Source: Lachnospiraceae bacterium (GTDB lineage: Bacteria > Bacillota > Clostridia > Lachnospirales > Lachnospiraceae). Taken from it: 64,000 bases of DNA. The position numbers and the translations under genes were made by a program. The notes under the pieces are model-generated. The model ran no database searches. It was given only the letters and a program-made list of their open reading frames with translations, and was not told where the DNA came from. The stretch is from NCBI GenBank assembly GCA_015056765.1, contig SVFQ01000012.1, positions 1 through 64,000 of the forward strand, in the 5' to 3' direction. Shown here piece after piece: positions 26,078 to 34,255 of the stretch. The first letter of the stretch is position 1, and every line of letters begins with the position of its first letter.

Positions 26078-27268
26078 ATGAAATTTGGCAAAGACTTCTG
26101 GAACCAAAAATGGGTAAGTTATTCTATCGCAACATGTTCAGCAGTAGTGCTGTATTTGTTCTTGTCTCACTTGAGCTATTATCTGAAGAGTATCGGTGCG
26201 TTTTTATCTTTTTTTGAACCGGTCTTTTTTGGCCTGGTGATTGCTTATGTCTTGAATCCTTTGATGAAGTTTTACAAGAACAAATTATATGGTCGTATGA
26301 AAAGCGACAAAGCAAGAAAGAACTTGGCCTTATTCACCACGATTCTTTCTTTGGTATTATTCTTTGTTTTATTAAGCATGGTACTGATTCCGCAAATCAT
26401 CGATTCTGTTGTGACTTTATTTAACAACCTGGGTGCTTATGCGGTGAATTTGCAGGGCGTATTGGGAGATTTAGATTCCTTTGCATCGAACTATGACTTC
26501 GATATTTCTAAAATCGTCGATAGTGTCAATGAGTGGGTGACGAAGCTTGCGTCTTCTATCCCTGAAAATCTGGGCAGTATCATGACCACTTCTTTCAGTA
26601 TTGGAAAAAGCATCTTTAACACCATGATTGCATTGATTATCGCTATTTACCTATTGGCAGATAAAGAAAGATTGCAAGAGTCCTTCAAGAAACTGATGAA
26701 GGTTTTGATGCCGGGTGGCAGATACCGCAACACCAAGGAGTTTTGGAGCAGATGTAATACTATTTTGCTTCGCTATATCGGATGCAGTTTGTTAGACGCA
26801 TTGATTATCGGAGTGGCCAACTCTATTTTTATGGCTGTGGCCGGACTTCCCTATAATGCCATGATTTCCGTTATCGTAGGCATTACGAATCTAGCACCTA
26901 CCTTTGGTCCAATCGTAGGTGGCGCGCTGGGTGCATTCATCTTAGTTTTGGTGAATCCTTGGTATGCACTGTGGTTCATCATTTTCACTGTAGTGATTCA
27001 GACTGTTGACGGTTATTTTATCAAACCAAAGCTATTTGGAAACAGCTTAGGTGTACCTGCTGTCTGGATTTTGATTGTCTTAATCGTTGGCGGTGGTATG
27101 TTTGGCGTAGCAGGCATCCTTTTGGCGATTCCTTTTGCAGCTATCTTCAGTTTCGTATACAATGACATGATCTATACTAAGTTGGAGCAGCGTAATGAGA
27201 AAGAACGTTTGCGCCGTGAAAGCCTGAAAGAACAGGAAGAATCGGTTGAAATGGAAACGAAAGAATAG
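26078..27268 (+). CDS. AI-2E family transporter-like membrane protein
   Basis: Polytopic protein of 396 aa in the AI-2E/UPF0118 superfamily (formerly DUF20). It shows about seven to eight hydrophobic helices, the family pattern of a helical soluble-looking segment between the third and fourth helices, and the conserved NLAPTFGPIVGG near residue 270 and a GGxxFGVAGILLAIP stretch near 340. Named after an autoinducer-2 exporter, but members transport varied solutes (some are Na+/H+ antiporters), so the substrate is open. The C-terminus is charged and cytoplasmic. AGGAGAG precedes the ATG; 70 bases separate it from pyk. Confidence 0.9.
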   Translation: MKFGKDFWNQKWVSYSIATCSAVVLYLFLSHLSYYLKSIGAFLSFFEPVFFGLVIAYVLNPLMKFYKNKLYGRMKSDKARKNLALFTTILSLVLFFVLLSMVLIPQIIDSVVTLFNNLGAYAVNLQGVLGDLDSFASNYDFDISKIVDSVNEWVTKLASSIPENLGSIMTTSFSIGKSIFNTMIALIIAIYLLADKERLQESFKKLMKVLMPGGRYRNTKEFWSRCNTILLRYIGCSLLDALIIGVANSIFMAVAGLPYNAMISVIVGITNLAPTFGPIVGGALGAFILVLVNPWYALWFIIFTVVIQTVDGYFIKPKLFGNSLGVPAVWILIVLIVGGGMFGVAGILLAIPFAAIFSFVYNDMIYTKLEQRNEKERLRRESLKEQEESVEMETKE

Positions 27269-27310
27269 TATAGTAGTAATGTTTGGTTTTGAAATGAGGA
27301 GATGAAAAAA

Positions 27311-27341
27311 GGAGGGACCGACCCTGGTCGGAAAGAGTATG
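27311..27341 (+). promoter_or_regulatory. Unusual ribosome binding region of pyk
   Basis: The strong GGAGGG (27311-27316) is 22 bases from the ATG at 27339, too far for normal use, but CCGACC/GGTCGG (27318-27323 with 27326-27331) sits between them and would loop out, bringing the site close to the ATG. Alternatively an in-frame CTG at 27324, seven bases after GGAGGG, could start a protein five residues longer. Confidence 0.45.
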
Positions 27342-28754
27342 CGAAAGACGAAAATTATATGCACGATTGGTCCTGCTTCCGAGAAACCGGAGATGCTGGA
27401 AAAGCTCATTGAAGCAGGCATGAATGTGGCTAGATTGAATTTCTCTCACGGTAGCTATGAAGAGCATGGCGCCAGAATTGAGAATATCCGTAAATTACGT
27501 GAGAAACTTGGTAAGCCGATTGCTATTTTATTGGATACAAAGGGACCTGAAATTCGACTTAAGTCCTTTAAAGAAGGAAAGGTTGATTTGAAGCCGGGTA
27601 AGCTTTTCACATTATGCCATGATGATGTGGAAGGTGATGAGACAAAGTGCTCCATCACTTGCGAGAATTTATTCCGTGATGTGCAGCGTGGCGGTAAAAT
27701 TTTATTAGACGATGGTCTGATTGAATTATCTGTAGAAAAAGTGGAAGGACAGGATATCGTATGCCGCGTAGTCAATGGCGGTAAGGTATCTAATAATAAA
27801 GGCGTTAATGTACCGGACGTACATGTTTCTTTGCCTTTCTTAAATGACAAAGACAGAAGCGATATCATGTTTGGCATCGAAAAAGATGTAGATTTCATTG
27901 CAGCCAGCTTTGTAAGATGTGCAGAAGATGTACGTCAGATCAGAGCCCTTTTGGATGTAAACGGCGGCAAGAATATAGAGATTATTTCTAAAATCGAGAA
28001 TAAAGAAGCGATTCAGAACATCGATGAGATTATCGCTGTTTCCGATGGCATTATGATTGCCCGTGGTGATTTGGGTGTAGAGGTTCCTTACGAGGAAGTT
28101 CCATCCATTCAGAAGATGATTATTAAGAAAGTATATGAAGCGGGCAAACGTGTTATTACTGCTACACAGATGCTGGATTCTATGCAGAACAATCCTAGAC
28201 CGACGAGAGCAGAGGCTACAGACGTAGCCAACGCCATTTACGATGGTACCAGCGCAATTATGCTTTCCGGCGAGACCGCTGCAGGTAAATACCCTGTAGA
28301 AGCAGTGGAGACCATGGTTCGAATTGCGCTTCATACCGAGGCGGATATCGATTACAGAAAGCGTTTCTTTGTGAGAGAGCGTAAGGCAAATTCCAACGTG
28401 ACAGATGCCATTTGCCATGCTACTTGTACCACAGCCCTTGACCTAAATGCCAAGGCGATTGTTACCATTACCTTAACCGGTGCTTCTGCACGTATGATTT
28501 CCAGATATCGTCCTCACAGCGATATCATTGCTTGCACCACAGATGAGAAGGTTTGCCGTAAGCTGAACTTATCCTGGGGCGTTACACCAATCATGGTGGA
28601 GAAAAAAGAGCGATTGATGGAACTCTTCGATCACGTAGCAGATGCTTGCTTACAAAATGGTCTGGTAGAGAAAAACGATATCATCGTTATTACAGCCGGT
28701 GTACCGCTTGGCGTATCCGGTATGACAAATATGATCAAAACAGCAGTGATTTAA
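27339..28754 (+). CDS. pyk: Pyruvate kinase
   Basis: Final ATP-generating step of glycolysis: phosphoenolpyruvate plus ADP to pyruvate plus ATP. Visible motifs are KIICTIGPAS at the N-terminus, NFSHG near residue 34, LDTKGPEIR near 65, the active-site ISKIENKEAI near 215-224 with the catalytic lysine, and MIARGDLGVEVP near 243-254. At 471 aa it is the short form without the PEP-utiliser C-terminal extension found in bacilli. The promoter is not obvious; it may be read from the upstream gene. Translation initiation looks unusual (see the site before the gene). Confidence 0.97.
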   Translation: MRKTKIICTIGPASEKPEMLEKLIEAGMNVARLNFSHGSYEEHGARIENIRKLREKLGKPIAILLDTKGPEIRLKSFKEGKVDLKPGKLFTLCHDDVEGDETKCSITCENLFRDVQRGGKILLDDGLIELSVEKVEGQDIVCRVVNGGKVSNNKGVNVPDVHVSLPFLNDKDRSDIMFGIEKDVDFIAASFVRCAEDVRQIRALLDVNGGKNIEIISKIENKEAIQNIDEIIAVSDGIMIARGDLGVEVPYEEVPSIQKMIIKKVYEAGKRVITATQMLDSMQNNPRPTRAEATDVANAIYDGTSAIMLSGETAAGKYPVEAVETMVRIALHTEADIDYRKRFFVRERKANSNVTDAICHATCTTALDLNAKAIVTITLTGASARMISRYRPHSDIIACTTDEKVCRKLNLSWGVTPIMVEKKERLMELFDHVADACLQNGLVEKNDIIVITAGVPLGVSGMTNMIKTAVI

Positions 28755-28762
28755 GAAGTATA

Positions 28763-28798
28763 GGAGAGTTTTTCCGGGAGGAGAAGCTCTCCTTTTTT
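28763..28798 (+). terminator. Rho-independent terminator of pyk
   Basis: GGAGAG (28763-28768) pairs with CTCTCC (28787-28792) over a purine-rich loop, followed by six T residues. Confidence 0.8.
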
Positions 28799-28831
28799 AC
28801 AAAAAGTTTATAGGAAATAGGGGGCTTTTCG

Positions 28832-28840
28832 TGGTAAAAT
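28832..28840 (+). promoter_or_regulatory. Extended -10 promoter for the hemerythrin gene
   Basis: TGGTAAAAT fits an extended -10 element (TG-N-TAAAAT) about 35 bases before the ATG at 28875; no good -35 is present. Confidence 0.45.
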
Positions 28841-28874
28841 GCAATTAGACACATGCAAGTAAAAGGGGACGTGT

Positions 28875-29726
28875 ATGTTTGCGTTTAAGTTCGACTGGCA
28901 ACCGAATTATGAAACCGGAGTAGAAGCCGTAGATACGCAGCATAAGCAGCTAATGCGTATCGGTCGGGAGATCGAACAATTAATCCAAACGAAAGCCGTA
29001 GGGGTTTCGCCAAAACAGTTGATAGATATTGTCTGTGAACTGAGGGATTATACGGGGTATCACTTCTATATGGAGGAGCAGTTGATGGAAGAGTGCGGCT
29101 ATGAAGATATAGCGCAGCACAAGAAGCACCATCAGGAGCTTTTGAAGATGGTCATGAATTTTGATGTGACCAGACTCGCTGATGATCCGGTGGGGACATT
29201 GGAAAAGGGTAGAGCCTTATTACAGGAGCAGATTTTCCAACATATCATGAAAGATGATATGGATTTTGCTAAGGTATATAAACACTACGAGAAAATCTAC
29301 AAACGTACAGCGGATGCCAAAAAGAAAAACCGCAGTGATAATGAAAATAAATTTGGCTTTGAAGTATATGAGTTCAATATGACCATAGCGTATCTCTTGC
29401 GAGATCAGACTTATTATGGTCATGTGGTCATTGTGAATAAAGAAAAGAAAGCCAATTTGCTAAAGCTTTCCAGATTAGAGAAGGATACTTTTGTAACAGA
29501 TGTATTCCGCCTGGCAGAAGCTGTAAATAAAGCCTTTGAACCGGATTCTCTGGACTATGCCTATTATACAGCTGCAGATGACCAGCTTTTGGTACATATC
29601 GTGCCGCGTTATAAAAACGATGAGCACTTTAATGAGCCTTTCTGCTATAAACCGGAGACACCGGTGGAATTAAGTCAGGAAGAATACAACAGAATGGTAG
29701 AGCGTATCAAGAAAGAAATTGTATAA
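28875..29726 (+). CDS. Bacteriohemerythrin with C-terminal HIT-like domain
   Basis: The N-terminal half (residues about 8-140) is a bacteriohemerythrin with the complete di-iron ligand set: H23, H63 and E67 (HFYME), H82 and H86 (HKKHH), H123 and D128. Such domains bind O2 reversibly or sense it, or store iron. The C-terminal half (about 160-265) looks like a HIT-family fold: TYYGHVVIVNKEKKANLL and a strand ending VHIVPRYKND match the HIT pattern HxHxHxxPRY, but the first two histidines are replaced (Q and L) and only the third remains, so nucleotide hydrolysis is unlikely. Start ATG 28875 follows AAAAGGGGAC. Role inferred: oxygen handling in an anaerobe. Confidence 0.85.
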   Translation: MFAFKFDWQPNYETGVEAVDTQHKQLMRIGREIEQLIQTKAVGVSPKQLIDIVCELRDYTGYHFYMEEQLMEECGYEDIAQHKKHHQELLKMVMNFDVTRLADDPVGTLEKGRALLQEQIFQHIMKDDMDFAKVYKHYEKIYKRTADAKKKNRSDNENKFGFEVYEFNMTIAYLLRDQTYYGHVVIVNKEKKANLLKLSRLEKDTFVTDVFRLAEAVNKAFEPDSLDYAYYTAADDQLLVHIVPRYKNDEHFNEPFCYKPETPVELSQEEYNRMVERIKKEIV

Positions 29727-29732
29727 AAAGCC

Positions 29733-29761
29733 TTGCATTCCCACATCGGCTATGATAAACT
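29733..29761 (+). promoter_or_regulatory. Promoter of tRNA-Leu
   Basis: TTGCAT (29733-29738), 17-base spacer, TAAACT (29756-29761). The TTGCAT -35 recurs in front of tRNA-Glu and rimP. A closer TATGAT (29751-29756) is at the wrong spacing. Confidence 0.5.
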
Positions 29762-29776
29762 AATTTTTGTTCGCAA

Positions 29777-29859
29777 GCCGGCGTGTCGGAATGGCAGACG
29801 AGGCAGACTCAAAATCTGTTGTGGGCAACCACGTGCGGGTTCAAGTCCCGCTGCCGGCA
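29777..29859 (+). tRNA. tRNA-Leu (anticodon CAA)
   Basis: Class II tRNA of 83 nt: acceptor GCCGGCG/TGCCGGC with discriminator A, anticodon stem GCAGA/TCTGT with loop CTCAAAA giving anticodon CAA (reads TTG), a long variable arm (TGTGGGCAACCACG), and T arm GCGGG-TTCAAGT-CCCGC. CCA is not encoded. Confidence 0.95.
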
Positions 29860-29870
29860 TGAATTGAATG

Positions 29871-29917
29871 CAGCAATTTGTGATATTTCAAGGTATTACA
29901 AGTTGCTGTTTTTTTTG
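29871..29917 (+). terminator. Rho-independent terminator of tRNA-Leu
   Basis: CAGCAATTTGT (29871-29881) pairs with ACAAGTTGCTG (29898-29908) with one mismatch, followed by nine T residues. Confidence 0.85.
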
Positions 29918-29950
29918 TCCTCTAAGTCGAAAGAGAATGCTTCTGCATAC

Positions 29951-29979
29951 TTGCTCAAAACCCCCATGATTGCTATAAT
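29951..29979 (+). promoter_or_regulatory. Promoter of mscL
   Basis: TTGCTC (29951-29956), 17-base spacer, TATAAT (29974-29979) with extended TGC before the -10. The 313-base gap between the hemerythrin gene and mscL is accounted for by this promoter, tRNA-Leu with its promoter, and the tRNA terminator. Confidence 0.75.
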
Positions 29980-30039
29980 GAAACGGATATGAAAAGTCGC
30001 TTGTGTAGCGAAAATTAGATTAGTTGGAGGGAGATTGTT

Positions 30040-30468
30040 ATGAGTGAAAATGCTGCTAAAAGAGCAAAAGGTTTTTTCGGTGAATTCAAAGAGTTCATTG
30101 CAAAGGGTAATGTAATGGATATGGCAGTGGGTGTTATCGTAGGTGCTGCCTTCAAAGCGATTGTAGATTCTCTTGTGGCAGATATTTTGATGCCGCTGAT
30201 CGGTATCTTTGCCGGTGCAGATTCTTTCGCATCCCTTAGTGTGACAGTAGGTGGAGCAGTGATTACATACGGAAACTTCATCGCTGCAATCGTGAACTTC
30301 TTAATCATGGCATTTGTAATGTTCTGCATTGTAAAAGCTCTGAATAAGATGAACGAAAAAATGGAAGCCCTGAAGAAGAAAGAAGAAGCAGAGGAAGAGG
30401 CTGTTGCAGAGCCTACTAAAGAAGAAGTTCTGTTAACAGAAATCCGTGACCTCTTAAAAAATAAATAA
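30040..30468 (+). CDS. mscL: Large-conductance mechanosensitive channel MscL
   Basis: Pentameric tension-gated channel that releases solutes on hypo-osmotic shock. The N-terminal amphipathic helix FFGEFKEFIAKGNVMDMAV, the pore helix VGVIVGAAFKAIVDSL, a short periplasmic loop, TM2 (NFIAAIVNFLIMAFVMFCIV) and the C-terminal helical bundle ending EEVLLTEIRDLLK are all visible in 142 aa. The C-terminal linker is acidic and alanine-rich, slightly longer than in Escherichia coli. TGGAGGGAG precedes the ATG. It is monocistronic, with a dedicated promoter and terminator. Confidence 0.97.
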   Translation: MSENAAKRAKGFFGEFKEFIAKGNVMDMAVGVIVGAAFKAIVDSLVADILMPLIGIFAGADSFASLSVTVGGAVITYGNFIAAIVNFLIMAFVMFCIVKALNKMNEKMEALKKKEEAEEEAVAEPTKEEVLLTEIRDLLKNK

Positions 30469-30480
30469 GAGTGAACTTTC

Positions 30481-30512
30481 AGAAAGCTCTGCAGAATCTG
30501 CAGGGCTTTCTT
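30481..30512 (+). terminator. Rho-independent terminator of mscL
   Basis: AGAAAGCTCTGCAG pairs with CTGCAGGGCTTTCT around a three-base AAT loop, a 14-bp stem with one T-G pair. The T run is interrupted (TTCTTG). Confidence 0.75.
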
Positions 30513-30534
30513 GCGTTCTACTCGTGTAGGTGCT

Positions 30535-32286
30535 ATGACGTATCAAAAAGACAACTTAGCAACTGAATATGAAGAAGTAATGTCCGGTGCGGAAGAGCAG
30601 GTGCCGGAGGTAGAAGAGCAGGAATCTGAGGTAGAAAGCCAAGAAGAACATGCAAGACCGGAGGATACTACTGATGAGGTGGAATCGGAAGGTAAGGAAA
30701 ATGCTCCGCAAGCAGAAAAGCAGATTTCCACGTTGCAGCAAGTAGGCCTTGTATTAGAGCAAGTGATGCTGAAAGCGTCTATGGGCTTGACCACCCTTGT
30801 GCTACTGTACCTGACCTATCACAGCCTTCGCTATACTTACTATTTCTATGACTATGAGCATGAGGTCCTTTATACCGGAGCAGATAGCGTCCTAAAGCAT
30901 CTTTTGATTCTTTGCTTACCTGCAGCGGGGATTCTCCTATATCGGTTTGTGTTTGTGGGATGGCAGACGGGGAAAGAAGAGGCGAAAACCTGGATCCTGC
31001 GAGGCCTTTTGGCGATAGAAGTATTTACCACCTTTATCCTGGGCGTCATCTGGGTAAAGACGGCCCACATTTATCCGGATGGGGATCAGGCCTTCCTGAT
31101 GATGGCGGCAGAGATGTTCCAAAACGGGGATTATACTTTACTTGGTCGGGGGGGATACTTACATTATCATCCTCACCAATTGGGCATGGTTTATGTGCTG
31201 GAATGGATGTATCGTCTATTTGGAAATGGGAAGTATTATGTGTTCCAGTACTTTAATGTGCTATGTACCATGGCAACGCAGATCCTGGGATATCTTCTTG
31301 TAAAAGAGATGACCCAAAAGCATGGAGCAAAGATAGCATATCTGGTTTTACAGCCTCTGTTCCTGCCGGTATTTTTATATATTGGTTTTGTATATGGAGA
31401 CGTGCCAAGCATTGCTTTTACCTTTGCGCTCCTGCTATGCATCATGAAATTTTATGAGACTGACTATATACGATACGGCCTTCTTGCGATTCTCATGAGC
31501 ACCTTGGCACTTTTGGTACGAAAGAATTCTTTGATTGTGTTGATTGCAGTGCTGATTGTGCTGGCGGTGAAGAGCATAAAAGACAGAAGTCTTCGCGGAT
31601 TTTTGATTATACTTGGACTGGTGATGACAGCCTCCTTGTTGAATCCGCTTCTGCACAGACACTACGAAAGAGTAAGCGGTCAGGAACTGATGACAGGAAT
31701 CCCGAATTCTGCCTATATTGCTATGGGCATGATGGATGGTTATCCGGGACCCGGATGGTATAATAACTTCAACAAAGAAGTTTTCCAACAAGCAGATTTG
31801 GATACAGAAATGGCAGATGAAGCCTCAAAACAGGTTATCCGGGATAGAAGGGAAGTCTTTCGGGCTGACAAAGCTTATGCCAGAGATTTCTACAAGCGGA
31901 AGTTTTTGTCCCAGTGGAATGAGCCTACCTATGGAGCGTTTTACTTAAATTCCAGATTTGTACCGGAGCATGCAGAGACAGATTTTACCTACCGTTTGTT
32001 CTATGGAGACCTGCATGGAAAAGCAGTAGCACTCTTAAATGAACTGCAGATTTTGGTTTATGTGCTTTCTTTAGCGGGAGCATTGAAAGTGGTATGGAGA
32101 GAAAAAAGAGGAGAACTCTCCCTCATACCCATCGCTGTGTTTGGAGGCGTACTCTTTAGCTTTTTATGGGAAGCAAAGAGTAGATATGTGTTAGGCTATG
32201 TGGCACTTCTTATTCCGTTAGCATCTTATGCACTGAGCTTTGCCGGAAAAGAACAGGCCACAAGGTATACAAAAGAAAATCATTAG
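30535..32286 (+). CDS. Polytopic GT-C type membrane glycosyltransferase (putative)
   Basis: A 583-aa protein starting at ATG 30535 (the frame is open slightly upstream but there is no better start; AGG eight bases upstream is a weak site). An acidic, Glu/Val-rich cytoplasmic N-terminus of about 75 residues precedes about eleven transmembrane helices. After the second helix pair comes an acidic loop, YPDGDQAFLMMAAEMF near residue 183, resembling the first extracytoplasmic loop of PMT/ArnT-like GT-C enzymes, which use a polyprenyl-linked sugar. A conserved Lys/Arg-rich VRKNSL follows later. Acceptor and sugar cannot be inferred. No wall-polymer genes are adjacent. Confidence 0.7.
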   Translation: MTYQKDNLATEYEEVMSGAEEQVPEVEEQESEVESQEEHARPEDTTDEVESEGKENAPQAEKQISTLQQVGLVLEQVMLKASMGLTTLVLLYLTYHSLRYTYYFYDYEHEVLYTGADSVLKHLLILCLPAAGILLYRFVFVGWQTGKEEAKTWILRGLLAIEVFTTFILGVIWVKTAHIYPDGDQAFLMMAAEMFQNGDYTLLGRGGYLHYHPHQLGMVYVLEWMYRLFGNGKYYVFQYFNVLCTMATQILGYLLVKEMTQKHGAKIAYLVLQPLFLPVFLYIGFVYGDVPSIAFTFALLLCIMKFYETDYIRYGLLAILMSTLALLVRKNSLIVLIAVLIVLAVKSIKDRSLRGFLIILGLVMTASLLNPLLHRHYERVSGQELMTGIPNSAYIAMGMMDGYPGPGWYNNFNKEVFQQADLDTEMADEASKQVIRDRREVFRADKAYARDFYKRKFLSQWNEPTYGAFYLNSRFVPEHAETDFTYRLFYGDLHGKAVALLNELQILVYVLSLAGALKVVWREKRGELSLIPIAVFGGVLFSFLWEAKSRYVLGYVALLIPLASYALSFAGKEQATRYTKENH

Positions 32287-32313
32287 CAAGGAATTGCTGG
32301 AAACGAGGAGAAT

Positions 32314-33570
32314 ATGGGAAAACAAGTAACATTGGAACAAGTAGATGGATTCAAATTCGTGGATGGAGGTGTATGTGCTGCTGAAGGATTTGTGGCAGGC
32401 GGCCTTCATTGTGGACTACATCCTGACCCAAACAAAAATGACCTTGGTATGCTGTATGCAAAGGCAGGAGCAAATGCTGCCGGCGTATATACTACCAATA
32501 AAGTAAAGGGCGCACCAATCCTGGTGACAAAGAAGCACCTTGGTCTCACAGGGGGCAAGGCAAAAGCAGTCATCATGAACTGTAAAAATGCCAATACCTG
32601 TAACGCAGATGGCGAAGCAAAAGCAGAGGAGATGTGTAAGCTTGCAGCGCTTGCTTTAGGCATTCAAACAGAAGATGTTTTGGTGGCTTCCACCGGTGTC
32701 ATTGGTCAGGTGCTTCCCATAGAGCCAATCAAGGCTCATGTACAGGAACTGGCAGACAGTCTTTGCACAGGAGGCCATTTGGAAGCGGAAAAGGCCATTA
32801 TGACCACGGATACTGTACCAAAAGAGCTGGCTGTGGAGTTTACAGTAGACGGAGCAACCTATCACCTTGGCGGTATGGCAAAGGGCAGTGGCATGATTCG
32901 TCCCAATATGGCCACAACCCTGAATTTCATTACGACAGATATGACTGTAAGTAGCAAAGTCTTACAGGAGATTCTGGATGATGTGGTGCAGATTACTTAT
33001 AACTGCTTAAGCGTGGACGGAGATATGTCTACCAATGACATGGTTCTTTTCCTGGCAGGCGGACAGAATCCGGATGTAGAAGTCAAAGAAGGCACAGAAG
33101 CTTTTGCAAAGCTGAAAGAAGCGCTGACTATCGTCATGACCAACCTGACCAGAATGCTGGCCAAGGATGGAGAGGGTGCTACGAAGCTGATCGAAGTTTC
33201 CTGTGAGGGAGCGAAGAATCGAAAAGACGCTATTACCATTGCCAAAAGTGTGGTAGACTCTAATTTGCTGAAATGCGCTATTTTTGGAGAAGATGCCAAC
33301 TGGGGACGCATCTTATGCGCTGCCGGCTATGCGGATGCAGACTTTGATGTTACTAAAGTGGAGGTACATCTTTCTTCTAAGGCAGGTAGAGAACTGGTAT
33401 GTAGAAATGGCGCCGGTGTAGCATTTTCAGAAGAGAAGGCAGCTCAGATTCTAAAAGAAGATGAGATTTGTATAGAAATCGCATTACAAGAAGGGGATGG
33501 CAAAGCCAAAGCTTGGGGATGTGATATGACCTATGATTACGTGAAAATCAACGGAGATTATAGATCATAA
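32314..33570 (+). CDS. argJ: Bifunctional ornithine acetyltransferase / N-acetylglutamate synthase
   Basis: Transfers the acetyl group from N-acetylornithine to glutamate in the cyclic arginine pathway; bifunctional members can also use acetyl-CoA. The self-cleavage site is visible as GSGMIRPNMATTLNF with T201 the predicted N-terminal nucleophile after autoproteolysis, dividing the 418-aa precursor into alpha and beta subunits. DANWGRILCAAGYA near residue 323 is also conserved. Whether it is mono- or bifunctional cannot be read from sequence. No argC, argB or argD lies nearby, so the gene is detached from the rest of its pathway. AACGAGGAG precedes the ATG. Confidence 0.95.
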   Translation: MGKQVTLEQVDGFKFVDGGVCAAEGFVAGGLHCGLHPDPNKNDLGMLYAKAGANAAGVYTTNKVKGAPILVTKKHLGLTGGKAKAVIMNCKNANTCNADGEAKAEEMCKLAALALGIQTEDVLVASTGVIGQVLPIEPIKAHVQELADSLCTGGHLEAEKAIMTTDTVPKELAVEFTVDGATYHLGGMAKGSGMIRPNMATTLNFITTDMTVSSKVLQEILDDVVQITYNCLSVDGDMSTNDMVLFLAGGQNPDVEVKEGTEAFAKLKEALTIVMTNLTRMLAKDGEGATKLIEVSCEGAKNRKDAITIAKSVVDSNLLKCAIFGEDANWGRILCAAGYADADFDVTKVEVHLSSKAGRELVCRNGAGVAFSEEKAAQILKEDEICIEIALQEGDGKAKAWGCDMTYDYVKINGDYRS

Positions 33571-33594
33571 ATAGAGAATAGAAATGGAGTCAGT

Positions 33595-34242
33595 ATGTTA
33601 GTAGATAAGTTAGGACAGGTAGTAGATGCCCTGATTTTTGATGTGGATGGAACCTTGTGGGATTCTGTAGATACTTGTGTGGAGGCCTGGAATCAGGTGC
33701 TGGATACCCACAGCAAAGAGACCAAGCGAGTAGATAGACCGACATTGCAGGGGCTGTTTGGAAAACCTATGGATGTGATTTTCCAAAATATCTTTCCGGG
33801 TATGCCGGCTGAAGAAATCGATCGTTTATCGAACTATTGCATAGAAGCAGAGAATATCCTGTTAGATGAAAAACCGGGTATTTCTTATCCCGGAGTGAAA
33901 GAGGTTCTGAAAAATCTAAGCAAACATGCCAGACTCTTTATCGTAAGCAACTGTCAAAGCGGCTATGTAGAACACTGCATGAGTGCCTTGGATATCGAAG
34001 GCTATATTGAAGATTTCGCTTGCTTTGGAGATAATCCGGTAAGCAAAGGCCAAAATATATTGGCCATTATGGAGAAATATGACTTACAACATCCCGTGTA
34101 TGTGGGAGATACCGCTGGGGATGCGTCGGCATGTGAGGAGGCTGAAATTCCAATGATTTTTGCTTCCTATGGATTTGGTAAGGTGGAGAAGCCCTGGATG
34201 GAGATTGCTTCTTTTTCCGAGCTTGAAAATATGGTAAAATAG
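33595..34242 (+). CDS. HAD-superfamily phosphatase (Gph/PgmB-like subfamily I)
   Basis: Soluble HAD hydrolase of 215 aa. Motif I is DVDGTLW (D16 nucleophile, D18 general acid), a helical cap domain covers about residues 22-90, motif II SNC follows near residue 120, motif III lysine is in PVSKGQN, and motif IV is VGDTAGDASA near 165. The cap type places it with phosphoglycolate phosphatase and beta-phosphoglucomutase relatives, but tryptophan and serine after motif I (GTLWDS) do not settle the substrate. It lies 24 bases after argJ and 13 before the deacetylase, so it is probably in the same transcript. Confidence 0.88.
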   Translation: MLVDKLGQVVDALIFDVDGTLWDSVDTCVEAWNQVLDTHSKETKRVDRPTLQGLFGKPMDVIFQNIFPGMPAEEIDRLSNYCIEAENILLDEKPGISYPGVKEVLKNLSKHARLFIVSNCQSGYVEHCMSALDIEGYIEDFACFGDNPVSKGQNILAIMEKYDLQHPVYVGDTAGDASACEEAEIPMIFASYGFGKVEKPWMEIASFSELENMVK

Positions 34243-34255
34243 GAGGCAGCGCCAG

